From Leucobacter viscericola (GTDB lineage: Bacteria; Actinomycetota; Actinomycetes; Actinomycetales; Microbacteriaceae), in the NCBI RefSeq assembly GCF_011299575.1, contig NZ_CP049863.1, positions 124,001-188,000 on the forward strand: a stretch of DNA of 64,000 nt. The letters run 5' to 3'. The notes under the pieces were generated by a model that had not been told where the DNA came from, did not search any database, and was given only the letters and a program-made list of their open reading frames with translations. Of the stretch, positions 25,633 to 35,403 are shown one piece after another (position 1 is the first letter of the stretch; each line of letters opens with the position of its first letter). The position numbers and the translations under genes were made by a program.

Positions 25633-25680
25633 GGGTCAGTTTCTGGTACTAAACCACTGTTTAGTGCCAGAAACTGACCC
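25633..25680. repeat. Long intergenic hairpin, 21-bp arms
   Basis: An inverted repeat between the methyltransferase start and the ctaB end: 25633-25653 pairs with 25660-25680 with one mismatch that is G-U in one RNA sense; the loop is CCACTG. There is no T tract after either arm, so it is not a canonical terminator. It may be a palindromic repetitive element, a ctaB mRNA 3' stabiliser or a regulator-binding site. Confidence 0.85.
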
Positions 25681-25708
25681 GCAAATCCCGGAAGGATCGA
25701 GGGAAAAA

Positions 25709-26650
25709 CTAGAACGGCAGCAGCGGATCGATCGCGATCGCGAGCGAGAGCACCGAAAGATAGGTGATCGAGCCGTGGAAGACCAGCATCGGTTTGCCCT
25801 CTTGGCCGCGGATCGCGTTGCCGTAGAGGCGGTGCGCCTGGATGATGAAGTAACCGCCGGAGACGACCGCAACAACCAGGTACAGCCAGCTGATCCCCGG
25901 CGCGGGGAGCAGCAGCAGGCTCGACGCAACAGTGGCCCACGCGTACAGAATGATCTGCAGGCCTACGGTCGCGCGACCGCGCACGACGCCGAGCATGGGC
26001 ACACCGGCCGCAGCGTAGTCGTCGCGGTAGCGCATCGAGAGTGGCCAGTAGTGCGGCGGGGTCCACAGGAAGATGATGAGGAAGAACACCCAGGCGGGCC
26101 AGTCAAGACTGTTGGTTACGGCAGCCCAGCCGATGAGCACGGGGAAACACCCGGCGATCCCGCCCCAGATGATGTTCTGCTCGCTGTGGCGCTTCAGCAG
26201 CATCGTGTAGATCACGACGTAGAAGAAGATGGCGCCGACAGACAGCGCAGCTGCGAGCCAGGTTGTGGTGAAGTACAGCCACACAACCGAGAGTGCGCCG
26301 AGTACCCACGCAAAAACGAGCGCGTTGCGATCGGAGATCTCACCGGTGACGAGTGGGCGGTTTTTGGTCCGCTTCATCTTGCGATCCATGTCGCGATCGA
26401 GGTAGCAGTTGAATGCACCCGCGGATCCGGCACTCATGGCACCGCCGAGCAACGTCGCGAGCACCAGCCAAAGGTTCGGCAACCCACCCTGCGCAAGGAT
26501 CATGGCGGGTACGGTTACGACGAGCAGCAACTCCATGACGCGGGGCTTGGTGAGCGCAACGTAATTATTTACGGTACGCCAGAAGCTGCGTCGAGGGTGT
26601 TGTGCCGCCGACTGGGTCTGGGCTGAGATCTCGGTGGACATCTCCTCCAT
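25709..26650 (-). CDS. ctaB: Protoheme IX farnesyltransferase (heme O synthase)
   Basis: A 313-residue UbiA-type prenyltransferase with about eight membrane helices that makes heme O from heme B and farnesyl diphosphate. Motifs are [16 protein letters not shown], the aspartate-rich [20 protein letters not shown] (first D-box) and [13 protein letters not shown]. The ATG at 26650 (MEEMSTEIS) or the one at 26641 could start it; the GGAGGAG between them leaves this open. It is divergent from tkt with only about 75 bases between the starts. Confidence 0.92.
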   Translation of the reverse strand: MEEMSTEISAQTQSAAQHPRRSFWRTVNNYVALTKPRVMELLLVVTVPAMILAQGGLPNLWLVLATLLGGAMSAGSAGAFNCYLDRDMDRKMKRTKNRPLVTGEISDRNALVFAWVLGALSVVWLYFTTTWLAAALSVGAIFFYVVIYTMLLKRHSEQNIIWGGIAGCFPVLIGWAAVTNSLDWPAWVFFLIIFLWTPPHYWPLSMRYRDDYAAAGVPMLGVVRGRATVGLQIILYAWATVASSLLLLPAPGISWLYLVVAVVSGGYFIIQAHRLYGNAIRGQEGKPMLVFHGSITYLSVLSLAIAIDPLLPF

Positions 26651-26725
26651 GATACCCCGCCTGCCGGTAGGATTGTTGGGGTGTGCGTGGAACGGCGCGC
26701 AGACGTCCCTTCGAGAGGTGAAGCA

Positions 26726-28803
26726 TTGGGAAAAGAATTGCAGTGGGATGAGCTTGACGGCCGCGCCGTCGATACCGCGAGGGTGCTTGCGGCTGACGCG
26801 GTAGAGAAGGTCGGCAATGGCCATCCGGGTACTGCGATCAGTCTCGCGCCAGTGTCGTATCTGCTTCACCAGAAGGTGATGCGCCACGATCCTGCCGACG
26901 CGAAGTGGGTGGGTCGGGATCGCTTCATCCTGTCTGTCGGTCACTCCTCTTTGACGCAGTACGTGCAGTTGTACCTCGGCGGCTACGGCCTCGAGCTTGA
27001 TGACATCAAGTCGCTGCGCACCTGGGGCTCAAAGACTCCCGGGCACCCCGAATACGGTCACACCGACGGCGTCGAGATCACAACCGGCCCGCTCGGCCAG
27101 GGCCTCGCTTCCGCTGTTGGCTTCGCATACGCCGCACGCTACGAGCGGGGACTGTTTGACCCCGAGGCTGCTCCCGGCACGAGCCCCTTTGACCACTTCA
27201 TTTACGTCATCGCCGGTGATGGTGATCTGCAGGAGGGCGTGACCAGCGAGGCATCTTCGCTTGCTGGGCACCAAGAGCTTGGCAACCTGATCGCGATCTA
27301 CGACTCCAACCAGATCTCGATCGAGGACGACACCGACATCTCCTTCACCGAAGATGTTGCGAAGCGCTACGAGTCATACGGCTGGCAGGTGCTCGAGGTT
27401 GACTGGAAGAAGACCGGCAACTACGTCGAAGACATCGCTGAGCTCAACGCCGCGATCGAGGCCGCAAAGGCCGAGACCGCGAAGCCGACACTGATCGTGC
27501 TGAAGACCATTATCGGTTGGCCCTCCCCGGCAAGCAGAACACCGGCGGCATCCACGGCTCCAAGCTGGGCGGCGACGAGCTCGCTGGTCTAAAGCAGGCG
27601 CTCGGGTTCGATCCCGAGCAGCACTTCGAGGTTGCCCCCGAGGTTATCGAGCACACCCGCAAGGCCGTGGCTCGCGGTGCTGAGGCGCGCGCTGAGTGGC
27701 AGGTTTCGTTTGACGCCTGGGCCGCAGCAAACCCCGAGCGCAAGGCGCTGTTCGATCGTGTTGAGGCGCAGGAGCTGCCTGCTGAGGCCGCAGACGTGCT
27801 GCCCACGTTTGAGCCCGGCACCAGCGTTGCGACGCGCTCCGCGAGCGGCAATGTGCTCGCAGCACTCGGCCCCGTGATGCCCGAGCTGTGGGGTGGGTCC
27901 TCCGACCTCGCCGGCTCGAACAACACCACGATCCCTGGTGTGCCCTCCTTTGTACCCGCGCGCCGCTCGACCTCGAGCTGGCAGGGCGACCCTTACGGGC
28001 GTGTGCTGCACTTCGGTATTCGCGAGCATGCGATGGGCGCGATTCTCAACGGCATCCAGCTGCACGGCAACACCCGCAGCTACGGCGGCACCTTCCTCAT
28101 TTTCAGTGACTACATGCGCCCAGCGGTGCGACTCGCGGCTCTCATGAACGTGCCCAGCATCTTCGTGTGGACCCACGACTCGATTGCCCTTGGCGAAGAC
28201 GGACCGACGCACCAGCCGATCGAACAGATGGCAACGCTGCGCGCGATCCCGAATCTCGCCATGGTGCGGCCCGCCGACGCCAATGAGGTTTCGGTTGTGT
28301 GGCACGAGATGCTGAGCCGTCATGCTGGCCCTGCAGGCATCGCCCTGACGCGTCAGAACGTTCCCGTGCTGCCCCGCGGCGGTGACTTCGCTGCTGCCGA
28401 GGAGGCTCGCAAGGGTGCCTACGTGCTCGCGGACTCCCCCACCGATTCGCTCGACGTGATTCTGATCGCGACCGGATCCGAGGTGCAGCTTGCCGTTGAG
28501 GCTCGGGATCGCCTCGCCGCTGAGGGTGTTGGCGCTCGTGTGGTGTCGGCGCCGTGCCTGGAGTGGTTCGCCGAGCAGAGCGAGGAGTATCGCGCGAGCG
28601 TGCTGCCCGCAGAGGTGACCGCGCGCGTGAGTGTTGAGGCCGGGCTGTCCCTCGGCTGGGAGCGCTTCGTTGGCGATCGCGGCCGTTCGGTTTCGATCGA
28701 GCACTTCGGGGCATCGGCCGACTTCGAGACGCTGTTCCGGGAGTTCGGGATCACCACCGATGCCGTTGTGGCGGCCGCCCGCGAGAGTCTGGCCGCGTCA
28801 TGA
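26726..28803 (+). pseudogene. tkt: Transketolase, interrupted by a one-base frameshift
   Basis: The protein is split. The first part, from a TTG at 26726 with GAGAGGTG upstream, reads [20 protein letters not shown] and contains [25 protein letters not shown] and the thiamine diphosphate site AGDGDLQEGV...YDSNQISIED. At 27521-27530 the reading TGG CCC TCC CCG is followed by GCAAG; one more G would give PGKQNTGGIHGSKLG and open the frame that runs to 28803, which holds the pyrimidine and C-terminal domains (STSSWQGDPYGRVLHFGIREHAMG). Full length would be about 693 residues, normal for transketolase. Loss of the only visible tkt in a central pathway suggests a sequencing error, but a true mutation is not excluded. 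Confidence 0.88.
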
Positions 28804-29900
28804 CGAACCCGACAGGTGCGCTGAGCGAGGCTGGAGTCAGTATCTGGTTGGACGATCTGTCGCGCGACCGGATCGAGAGTGGCAGTCTGCGCGAGCTGAT
28901 CGGCTCGCACAGCGTGGTCGGCGTGACCACCAATCCGACAATCTTCGCGGGCGCAATCGGAGGCGGCGTCGGCTACGGCGACCGCCTTGCGAGTTGTGCC
29001 TCCCGTGGACTCAGCGTCGACGAGACGATCGTTGAACTGACGACCGCCGATGTGAGCGATGCGTGCGATGTGTTCGCTGACGTGTATGCGTCGACCGGCG
29101 GTCTTGACGGGCGCGTCTCGATTGAGGTTGCCCCCGGCCTTGCGCGCGATGCCGCGGGAACTGTCGCGCAGGCGCGTGAACTTTGGGCGCGCGTGGACCG
29201 GCCCAACGCCATGATCAAGATTCCCGCGACGGTCGAGGGGCTCGAAGCCATCACCGAGACCATCGCGGCCGGCATCAGCGTGAACGTGACCCTGATCTTC
29301 AGCCTCGAGCGCTATCGCCAGGTCATTAATGCGTACCTCACCGGACTTGAGCGCGCGCGCGCTGCCGGGATCGACCTTTCCAGCATCCGGTCCGTCGCCT
29401 CGTTCTTCGTGTCCCGCTTGGACACCGAGATTGACGCGCGCCTCGAGGCCGTTGGCACCCCTGAGGCGCTTGCGCTGAAGGGTAAGGCCGGAATTGCCAA
29501 CGCGCGTCTCGCCTACGAGGTGTTCGAACAGAGCTTTCGGAGCGAGCGAGCACGGTTCTTGCGATCGCTTGGCGCTCACGTGCAGCGTCCGCTGTGGGCA
29601 TCAACGGGAGTGAAAGATCCCGCGCTGCGCGACACGCTCTACGTCGAAGAGCTTGTCGCTGCCGACGTGGTCAACACCATGCCCGAGGCAACACTCCGCG
29701 CTGTGGCAGACCACGGTGAGGTGCGTGGCGACACAATTACCACGGAGTTCCTCGAGTCGAACCAGTTGCTCAACGCGATTGATGCGCAGGGCATCGATTA
29801 CGTTGAGGTAACCGCAAAGCTTGAAGAAGAGGGGCTGAAGAAGTTCGAGGCCTCGTGGAACGAGCTGTGCGAGACCGTGAAGCAGGCGCTTCAGAGCTAA
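28800..29900 (+). CDS. tal: Transaldolase
   Basis: A 366-residue actinobacterial-type transaldolase of the pentose phosphate pathway. Key parts are [31 protein letters not shown] (the Schiff-base Lys is in IKIPAT), [16 protein letters not shown] [16 protein letters not shown] and [11 protein letters not shown]. The ATG overlaps the TGA of tkt by four bases (ATGA). Confidence 0.95.
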   Translation: MTNPTGALSEAGVSIWLDDLSRDRIESGSLRELIGSHSVVGVTTNPTIFAGAIGGGVGYGDRLASCASRGLSVDETIVELTTADVSDACDVFADVYASTGGLDGRVSIEVAPGLARDAAGTVAQARELWARVDRPNAMIKIPATVEGLEAITETIAAGISVNVTLIFSLERYRQVINAYLTGLERARAAGIDLSSIRSVASFFVSRLDTEIDARLEAVGTPEALALKGKAGIANARLAYEVFEQSFRSERARFLRSLGAHVQRPLWASTGVKDPALRDTLYVEELVAADVVNTMPEATLRAVADHGEVRGDTITTEFLESNQLLNAIDAQGIDYVEVTAKLEEEGLKKFEASWNELCETVKQALQS

Positions 29901-29901
29901 C

Positions 29902-31485
29902 ATGACTATTCAACTCAGCATCCCCAGCGTTCTTGACGAACAGAAGCTCTCCCGCAATCTTGCCGCGCTTGTGCGGGATCGCGTAGCCAGTCGTATCTTT
30001 GAGAAAGATGCGACGCTGTGGGGGGATGCTGCCGAAGCGGAAGCGGCGATTCGGCTCGGCTGGACGGACTTTGTGCAGTCAGCCGAAGCCGTTGTTTCTG
30101 AGGCGGAGCAGTTTCGCGACGAGCTGCGTGCACGCGGGGTTGACCGAGTTGTGCTCTGCGGTATGGGTGGATCAAGCCTTGCCCCCGCGGTGATTTGCCG
30201 CTGGGCCGGGGTGCCGCTCGACACCATCGACTCGACACACCCCGCTGTCGTGAAGGCAGCGTTGCAGGGAGACCTCGCCCGCACGGTTGTGGTGGTGAGC
30301 TCCAAGTCTGGTGGAACCATCGAGACCCTCAGCCACCGCGCGGCGTTTATGTCGGCATTTCGCGAGGCGGGTCTTGATCCCGCGCAGCACATGGCCGTGG
30401 TTACGGATCCCGGATCTGCGCTCGAAGCCGACGCTCGTGCGGCCGGGCAACGTGTGTTCCTCGCAGACCCCAACGTTGGCGGACGATTCTCTGCGCTGAC
30501 AGCGTTTGGACTTGTGCCCTCGGTTCTCGCGGGCGCTGATGCACGAGGGCTTGTCGCTGAGGCCCAGGCTGTGCGCGAGCTACTCAAAGCTGATACCCCC
30601 AACAACCCGGCATTCGTTCTCGCAGCTTCGATCATGAGCGATCTGCCCGAGAAATACGTACTCGGCATTGACTCCGAACCCGATGCTCGTTGGGGCCTCG
30701 GGTCGTGGATCGAGCAACTGGTCGCTGAGTCGACCGGTAAAGACGGCAAGGGAGTGCTGCCAATCGCGCTTCCCGAGGATGCCGCCGAGCTGCAGCAGAC
30801 CCCTGCGAACACGCGAATCGTGCGGGTGGGGTCGGGATCGCAGAACCCCGAATCGGGAGCGGCGAACGAGCTGCTGGTCGCCGCTCCGCTCGGAGCCCAA
30901 CTTCTGCTCTGGGAGACCGCCACAGCTGTACTCGGTCGACTGCTAGATATCGACCCCTTCAACCAGCCCGATGTTGAATCGGCAAAGGTCGCCGCTCGCG
31001 CTCAACTGGAGGCTGTCCCCCAGCAGGGTGACACCTCCGCTGTGCCATCCCGCGCGAGTGTCAGTGAGTCGCAGGATCCTGCCGCCCTGCTCGCAACGCT
31101 CCGTCAGAGTGTGCCTGTGAATGGCTATGTGGCGATCCAGGCGTATCTTGATCCGCAGGGCCCGTGCGCGCCGCTGCTGAATGAGCTGCGTAACCGTCTC
31201 GCCAAGGCGATGGGTGTTCCGGTTGCACTCGGCTGGGGCCCGAGCTACCTGCACTCGACCGGGCAGCTGCACAAGGGAGGCCCCGCGCTGGGCGCTTTCT
31301 TGCAGATCACCGAGCAGAATCTCGAGCCGCTTGAGATCCCGGGCTCCGAGAACGGTTTTGACACACTTATCGCGGCCCAGGCGCGCGGGGATCGTGATGT
31401 GCTGAGAGAGCGCGGCCGGACAGTGCTGACACTCGCCAGCTCTGACCCCGCAGCTGGGCTGCGCGATCTTCTAGCTGCGCTATAA
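29902..31485 (+). CDS. pgi: Glucose-6-phosphate isomerase
   Basis: A 527-residue sugar isomerase-fold protein that interconverts glucose-6-phosphate and fructose-6-phosphate. Segments LCGMGGSSLAPAV, VVSSKSGGTIET, VGGRFSALTAFGLVP and YLHSTGQLHKGGP mark the phosphate- and sugar-binding sites. It is the form found next to tal in Microbacteriaceae and relatives, sometimes fused to Tal; here one base separates the tal stop from this ATG. No zwf, opcA or pgl follows; the operon ends in the repeat block. Confidence 0.92.
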   Translation: MTIQLSIPSVLDEQKLSRNLAALVRDRVASRIFEKDATLWGDAAEAEAAIRLGWTDFVQSAEAVVSEAEQFRDELRARGVDRVVLCGMGGSSLAPAVICRWAGVPLDTIDSTHPAVVKAALQGDLARTVVVVSSKSGGTIETLSHRAAFMSAFREAGLDPAQHMAVVTDPGSALEADARAAGQRVFLADPNVGGRFSALTAFGLVPSVLAGADARGLVAEAQAVRELLKADTPNNPAFVLAASIMSDLPEKYVLGIDSEPDARWGLGSWIEQLVAESTGKDGKGVLPIALPEDAAELQQTPANTRIVRVGSGSQNPESGAANELLVAAPLGAQLLLWETATAVLGRLLDIDPFNQPDVESAKVAARAQLEAVPQQGDTSAVPSRASVSESQDPAALLATLRQSVPVNGYVAIQAYLDPQGPCAPLLNELRNRLAKAMGVPVALGWGPSYLHSTGQLHKGGPALGAFLQITEQNLEPLEIPGSENGFDTLIAAQARGDRDVLRERGRTVLTLASSDPAAGLRDLLAAL

Positions 31486-31514
31486 CGCGTTGCGGGGCCG
31501 GTAAGTCGTTTCGT

Positions 31515-31693
31515 CGAGCCTGTGTCCCAGCGCCGAGCTTGCATCCCAGTGCCGAGCCTGCGTCCCATCGTCGAGCCTGTGTTCCAGCGCCGAGCCTGCG
31601 GTTCCTAACTGCGGACTCGGCACTGAGATGCAAGTTCGGCACTGGGATGCAAGTTCAGCACTGAGATGCAAGTTCAGCACTGAGAACTAGAGT
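31515..31693. repeat. 19-bp tandem repeats in two inverted arms
   Basis: Five 19-bp units begin at 31515, 31534, 31553, 31572 and 31591 (each close to CGAGCCTGCGTCCCAGCGC). After a 9-base gap, 3.6 units with the same 19-bp period begin at 31618, 31637, 31656 and 31675 (each close to CGGCACTGAGATGCAAGTT), which is the reverse complement of the first set allowing for changes. The centre can pair as CCGAG...CTCGG with a three-base loop. No unique spacers exist, so it is not a CRISPR array. It fills the gap between pgi and rbpA. Confidence 0.92.
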
Positions 31694-31743
31694 CTCTGAA
31701 CGGCGTACTGCACCGGCTCAGAATGTTGGGGTTCACGGAAACG

Positions 31744-31773
31744 AAAAGACCCCCGCCGAAGCGAGGGTCTTTC
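31744..31773. terminator. Bidirectional terminator between pgi and rbpA
   Basis: The stem pairs AAAGACCC (31745-31752) with GGGTCTTT (31765-31772), continues after one mismatch with CGC/GCG, and closes on a CGAA loop. A and T runs at the two ends allow function on either strand between the convergent genes. Confidence 0.85.
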
Positions 31774-31793
31774 TTGTGAACTGTGCGGCTGTA

Positions 31794-32159
31794 TTACGCC
31801 GTAATCTTGGCCGTACCGCGGCGCTGGCGGAGCTTCAGCAGTGCTGCCTCAAGCAACTCCTCAGCCTCCTCAGGTGTGCGGCGCTCCTTCACATAAGCGA
31901 GGTGCGTCTTGTATGGCTCGTTCTTGAGCAGAACGGGCGGGTTCTCTTTGTCCCTGCCCGCGGGAAGCCCAGTTGTAGGGCAATCGATCTGCTCGGGAAT
32001 GTCTTCTTCAATGATGTCGGCCGCGAAGTAGCGAACCGTCTCATTGCCGAGCGCATCCCAGTATGAAATCTGAACACGGTCTGCGCGAACGCCGTGATCC
32101 TTCTCCCCCATGGGGCCAGATCCGACGCGAGCGCCACGAATGGCGTTACTGCCTGCCAC
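31794..32159 (-). CDS. rbpA: RNA polymerase-binding protein RbpA
   Basis: A 121-residue actinobacterial RbpA, which binds group 1 and 2 sigma factors and stabilises the open promoter complex. The N-terminal MAGSNAIRGARVGSGPMGEKDHG and the core RVQISYWDALGNETVRYFAAD plus EIPEQIDCPTTGLPAG-like DIPEQIDCPTTGLPAG identify it. It is the last gene of the secG side of the glycolytic cluster, 27 bases after secG. Confidence 0.95.
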   Translation of the reverse strand: MAGSNAIRGARVGSGPMGEKDHGVRADRVQISYWDALGNETVRYFAADIIEEDIPEQIDCPTTGLPAGRDKENPPVLLKNEPYKTHLAYVKERRTPEEAEELLEAALLKLRQRRGTAKITA

Positions 32160-32186
32160 GAAATACCTCTTCTATACAGTCGAGCG

Positions 32187-32435
32187 CTAGACCACCGAGA
32201 AACGAGCGAGCAGCCCGAGTCCGATGATCGATACAACCCAAATCAATGACACCACAACGGTGATGCGGTTAAGGTTACGTTCCGCTACCCCCGATGACCC
32301 GAGACTCGAGGTTACGCCACCGCCGAACATGTCGGAAAGACCGCCACCGCGGCCCTTGTGGAGCAAAATAAACAGCGTGAGCAGCAAGCTCGTGATCACG
32401 AGAATGACGATCAGTGCGATCTTGAGGATGAGCAC
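32187..32435 (-). CDS. secG: Preprotein translocase subunit SecG
   Basis: An 82-residue protein with two membrane helices and the family loop LLHKGRGGGLSDMFGGG, followed by GSSGVAERNLNRIT. SecG assists SecYE in protein export. It stands 82 bases downstream of tpiA, the usual actinobacterial position. Confidence 0.95.
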   Translation of the reverse strand: MLILKIALIVILVITSLLLTLFILLHKGRGGGLSDMFGGGVTSSLGSSGVAERNLNRITVVVSLIWVVSIIGLGLLARFSVV

Positions 32436-32517
32436 GAGGTCACCTTTCCTGGGTCGAGGGCGCGATGCGCCGCCTATGAGTATACCGCGACTCCGAGCGA
32501 AGCGGTGCCACGAGTCG

Positions 32518-33387
32518 CTAAGCCGTCACGTGTTTCTTGAATTGGACGATGCGACTGAACTCGTCAACCTTGAGGCTGGCGCCGCCAACAAGGGCACCGT
32601 CGACATTCGGCTGGCGCATAAACGCGGCGATGTTCTGGCTCGCGACGGATCCGCCGTACAGGATTCGAGTGGCGGCGGCGCGGTCGTCGCCGCGAAGATC
32701 ACGGAGCGCCTCGCGGAGTGCACGAGCAACCTCTTCAGCCTGCTCAGGGGTGGCGGCCTGGCCGCTGCCAATTGCCCACACGGGCTCATAGGCGATCACA
32801 AACTCAGCATTCGCGGGAAGCTGTGTAATAGCTGCCTGCATCTGAGCGAGTGGGATCGCGGCCGCACCGTGTGCCTCGAGATCTTCCGAGGTCTCCCCCA
32901 CGCAGATTACGGGCACCATGCCGGCGGCCTGAGCCGCGCGAGCTTTCTCGCCAACGGTTTCGTTAGATTCACCGTGGCCGTGGCGCCGCTCAGAGTGGCC
33001 GACGAGCACGTACTTGACCTCAAGCTTCGCGAGCATGGCAGCGGAAACGTCGCCCGTAAAGGCTCCGGCCTGCTGCGGCGAGACGTCTTGCGCGCCGAGC
33101 GTCAGCGCGAGCTTGTCCGCGGCGAGCAGCGTCTGCACTGAGCGAAGATCGGTGAAGGGCGGGAACACCGCGACCTCAACATCTCCGAAGTCGTGCTTGA
33201 CGTCTTTCAAAGCCCACGACAGTTTCTGCACAAACGCAATTGCCTGGAGATGATCGAGATTCATCTTCCAGTTGCCCGCGATGAGCGGCGTGCGCTCAAC
33301 AAACGGCAGGGGTTCGCGGATCAGCTGCGGCTGCTCCTGCTGTGCGGCCTGCTCTGGCTGAGCACCGGGAATGTTCTGATCGCTCAC
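32518..33387 (-). CDS. tpiA: Triosephosphate isomerase with an N-terminal extension
   Basis: A 289-residue TIM-barrel enzyme that interconverts dihydroxyacetone phosphate and glyceraldehyde-3-phosphate. AGNWKMN (Lys), VGHSERR (His) and [10 protein letters not shown] (Glu), then LYGGSV, are the active-site motifs. About 32 residues rich in Gln, Pro and Glu precede the usual start of the fold ([12 protein letters not shown]). No other ATG, GTG or TTG lies between the GTG at 33387 and NWKM, so the extension appears genuine. That GTG overlaps the pgk stop (GTGA). Confidence 0.95.
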   Translation of the reverse strand: MSDQNIPGAQPEQAAQQEQPQLIREPLPFVERTPLIAGNWKMNLDHLQAIAFVQKLSWALKDVKHDFGDVEVAVFPPFTDLRSVQTLLAADKLALTLGAQDVSPQQAGAFTGDVSAAMLAKLEVKYVLVGHSERRHGHGESNETVGEKARAAQAAGMVPVICVGETSEDLEAHGAAAIPLAQMQAAITQLPANAEFVIAYEPVWAIGSGQAATPEQAEEVARALREALRDLRGDDRAAATRILYGGSVASQNIAAFMRQPNVDGALVGGASLKVDEFSRIVQFKKHVTA

Positions 33388-34586
33388 GCGAGTACCTCCA
33401 GACCGGGCAGTGTTTTGCCCTCAAGGAACTCCAGGCTGGCGCCGCCACCCGTGGAGATATGGCCAAATTGATCGTCTGCAAAACCGAGCGCGCGCACGGC
33501 GGCCGCGGAGTCACCCCCACCGACAACGGTAAACCCGTTGGTCTCGGTGAGTGCCCGCGCGACGGTGCGGGTGCCCGCCGCAAAGGCCTCCATCTCGAAC
33601 ACACCCATGGGGCCGTTCCAGAAGACCGTTGCCGAGTCGGCGATGATCGCTGCGAAGGCAGCCGCGGTCTCAGGGCCGATGTCGAGGCCGATTCCTGCGG
33701 CGCCGAAGCTGCTGGACTCAATTGCATCAGCTGCGACGGTCTCGTGGGCCGCGTCAGCCGCAAAGGCCTCTGCAACAACGATGTCGGTCGGCAGCACGAT
33801 GCGTACGCCTCGCTGCTCAGCCTGAGCGAGGTAGCCGCGCACAGTGTCGAGCTGGTCCGCCTCGAGCAGGCTTGCCGCAACACTGTGACCCTGCGCTGCA
33901 AGAAACGTGAAGAGCATGCCGCCGCCGATGAGGAGCGTGTCGACCCGCTCGAGCAGGTGCGCGATAACACCAAGTTTGTCGGAGACCTTCGAGCCGCCGA
34001 GTACCACGGTGTAGGGGCGGGCGGGATCGTCGGTCAGTTTACGAAGCACCTCGAGCTCACCGGCGACGAGACGCCCAGCAGCACTCGGTAGCAGTTCTGC
34101 GAGATCGGTGACGCTCGCCTGCGAGCGGTGCACCACACCAAAACCATCTGAAACAAACGCGTCACCGTAGGCGGCAAGCTGGGTTGCGAACGCTCGTCGC
34201 TCGGCCTCGTCTTTACTCGTCTCACCCGGGTTGAAGCGGAGATTCTCGAGCAGCACGACGTCGCCGTCGTTCAGCGCCGCAACGGCCGCTGCTGCCTCAT
34301 CGCCCACGGTCTCTGCGACGAACTGCACCGGTGCACCGAGCAGCTCGGCCATGCGTGATGCAACGGGGCGAAGCGAATAGCGCTCCTCCGGCTCCCCCTT
34401 CGGGCGGCCGAGGTGGCTAATGAGTACAACCTTCGCACCAGCCTCGCGCAACTCGCGAATCGTGGTGAGTGAGGCGCGGATCCTGCCGTCATCTGTGATG
34501 ACGCCATCCGACAGAGGAACATTCAGGTCACAGCGAACAATGACGGTGCGTGACGTGAGCGAACCCAGGGACTCGATGGTGCGCAT
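33384..34586 (-). CDS. pgk: Phosphoglycerate kinase
   Basis: A 400-residue two-domain kinase that makes ATP from 1,3-bisphosphoglycerate. Motifs are [45 protein letters not shown], and the nucleotide-site WNGPMGVFE and GGGDSAAA. The start at 34586 (MRTIESLGS) is preceded by AAGGAG; 26 upstream residues are rejected. It is followed by tpiA and preceded by sodA. Confidence 0.95.
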   Translation of the reverse strand: MRTIESLGSLTSRTVIVRCDLNVPLSDGVITDDGRIRASLTTIRELREAGAKVVLISHLGRPKGEPEERYSLRPVASRMAELLGAPVQFVAETVGDEAAAAVAALNDGDVVLLENLRFNPGETSKDEAERRAFATQLAAYGDAFVSDGFGVVHRSQASVTDLAELLPSAAGRLVAGELEVLRKLTDDPARPYTVVLGGSKVSDKLGVIAHLLERVDTLLIGGGMLFTFLAAQGHSVAASLLEADQLDTVRGYLAQAEQRGVRIVLPTDIVVAEAFAADAAHETVAADAIESSSFGAAGIGLDIGPETAAAFAAIIADSATVFWNGPMGVFEMEAFAAGTRTVARALTETNGFTVVGGGDSAAAVRALGFADDQFGHISTGGGASLEFLEGKTLPGLEVLA

Positions 34587-34675
34587 GCGGTGCGGTACTC
34601 CTTGAAGGTGAAAGTGACGGGGAACGCGGCTGTGGGCCGATCCTGAAACCAGAGACCGACCCACAAACGAGGATG

Positions 34676-35293
34676 CTAGATCAGACCCGGGGTCTGCTTG
34701 CGAGCTGCCTCGAAGCGCTTTGCGACATCTTGCCAGTTTGCGATGTTCCAGAATGCCTTCACGTAGTCGGCGCGTACGTTGAGGTAATCAAGGTAGTACG
34801 CGTGCTCCCAGACATCGAGCATCAGCAGCGGAACAGTGCCAGCCGGCAGGTTGCCCTGCTGATCGAAAAGCTGCACAACGTTGGCGCGCTGGCCAAGTGC
34901 GTCCCAGGCAAGCACGGCCCAACCGGAGCCCTGCACGCCCATCGCGGTCGCGGTGAAGTGAGCCTGGAACTTCTCGAAGTCGCCGAAGTACTCGTCGATC
35001 GCAGCGGCCAGCTCGCCCTCGGGGCGCTCGCCGCCCTCGGGTGAGAGGTTGTTCCAGAAAATCGTGTGGTTGACGTGGCCACCGACGTTAAACGCGAGGT
35101 CCTTCTCCAGCTTGTTGACCGCGGCAAGGTTGCCGGAATCGCGGGCCTCGGTCAGCTGCTCAAGAGCAGTGTTCGCACCGGTCACATAGGCCTGGTGGTG
35201 CTTGTCGTGGTGCAGCTGCATGATCTTGCCACTGATGTGTGGCTCGAGTGCGGCGTAGTCGTACGGAAGCTCAGGAAGTGAGTAGGCAGCCAT
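34676..35293 (-). CDS. sodA: Superoxide dismutase (Mn/Fe type)
   Basis: A 205-residue Fe/Mn superoxide dismutase. The metal ligands are visible: His in [10 protein letters not shown], His in [10 protein letters not shown], and Asp and His in [12 protein letters not shown]. The [17 protein letters not shown] [15 protein letters not shown] segment favours Mn or a cambialistic type, not proven. The ATG at 35293 ([11 protein letters not shown]) is chosen over a TTG four codons upstream. It sits between whiA and pgk, where gap is usual in many actinobacteria. Confidence 0.95.
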   Translation of the reverse strand: MAAYSLPELPYDYAALEPHISGKIMQLHHDKHHQAYVTGANTALEQLTEARDSGNLAAVNKLEKDLAFNVGGHVNHTIFWNNLSPEGGERPEGELAAAIDEYFGDFEKFQAHFTATAMGVQGSGWAVLAWDALGQRANVVQLFDQQGNLPAGTVPLLMLDVWEHAYYLDYLNVRADYVKAFWNIANWQDVAKRFEAARKQTPGLI

Positions 35294-35331
35294 AGGGCGC
35301 TCCAATCTCTGATGTGGACGTGTGTCGTTTC

Positions 35332-35360
35332 AGTCTATGCCCGGGCTCCGACACTGGCAG
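35332..35360 (-). promoter_or_regulatory. Putative SigA-type promoter of sodA
   Basis: On the minus strand TAGACT (35337-35332) is preceded after 17 bases by CTGCCA (35360-35355). The spacing and hexamers fit a vegetative promoter, with the start about 32 bases before the sodA ATG. This would let sodA be expressed apart from whiA. Hexamer matching only. Confidence 0.4.
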
Positions 35361-35403
35361 GAAAGCGTCTTGCGCCCCTGGCGAACGGCAACCGGGAATA
35401 CAC

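Noticed and set aside
25529-26626. 365-codon plus-strand open frame opposite ctaB
   Set aside because: It runs antisense to ctaB and through the hairpin at 25633, and is highly charged and low-complexity; no protein family is seen.
28419-30962. Minus-strand open frames of 386 and 350 codons opposite tkt, tal and pgi
   Set aside because: Shadow frames of strongly supported enzymes; no ribosome sites or motifs.
31515-31693. CRISPR array
   Set aside because: The 19-bp units abut with no unique spacers and occur in both orientations; no cas genes are present.
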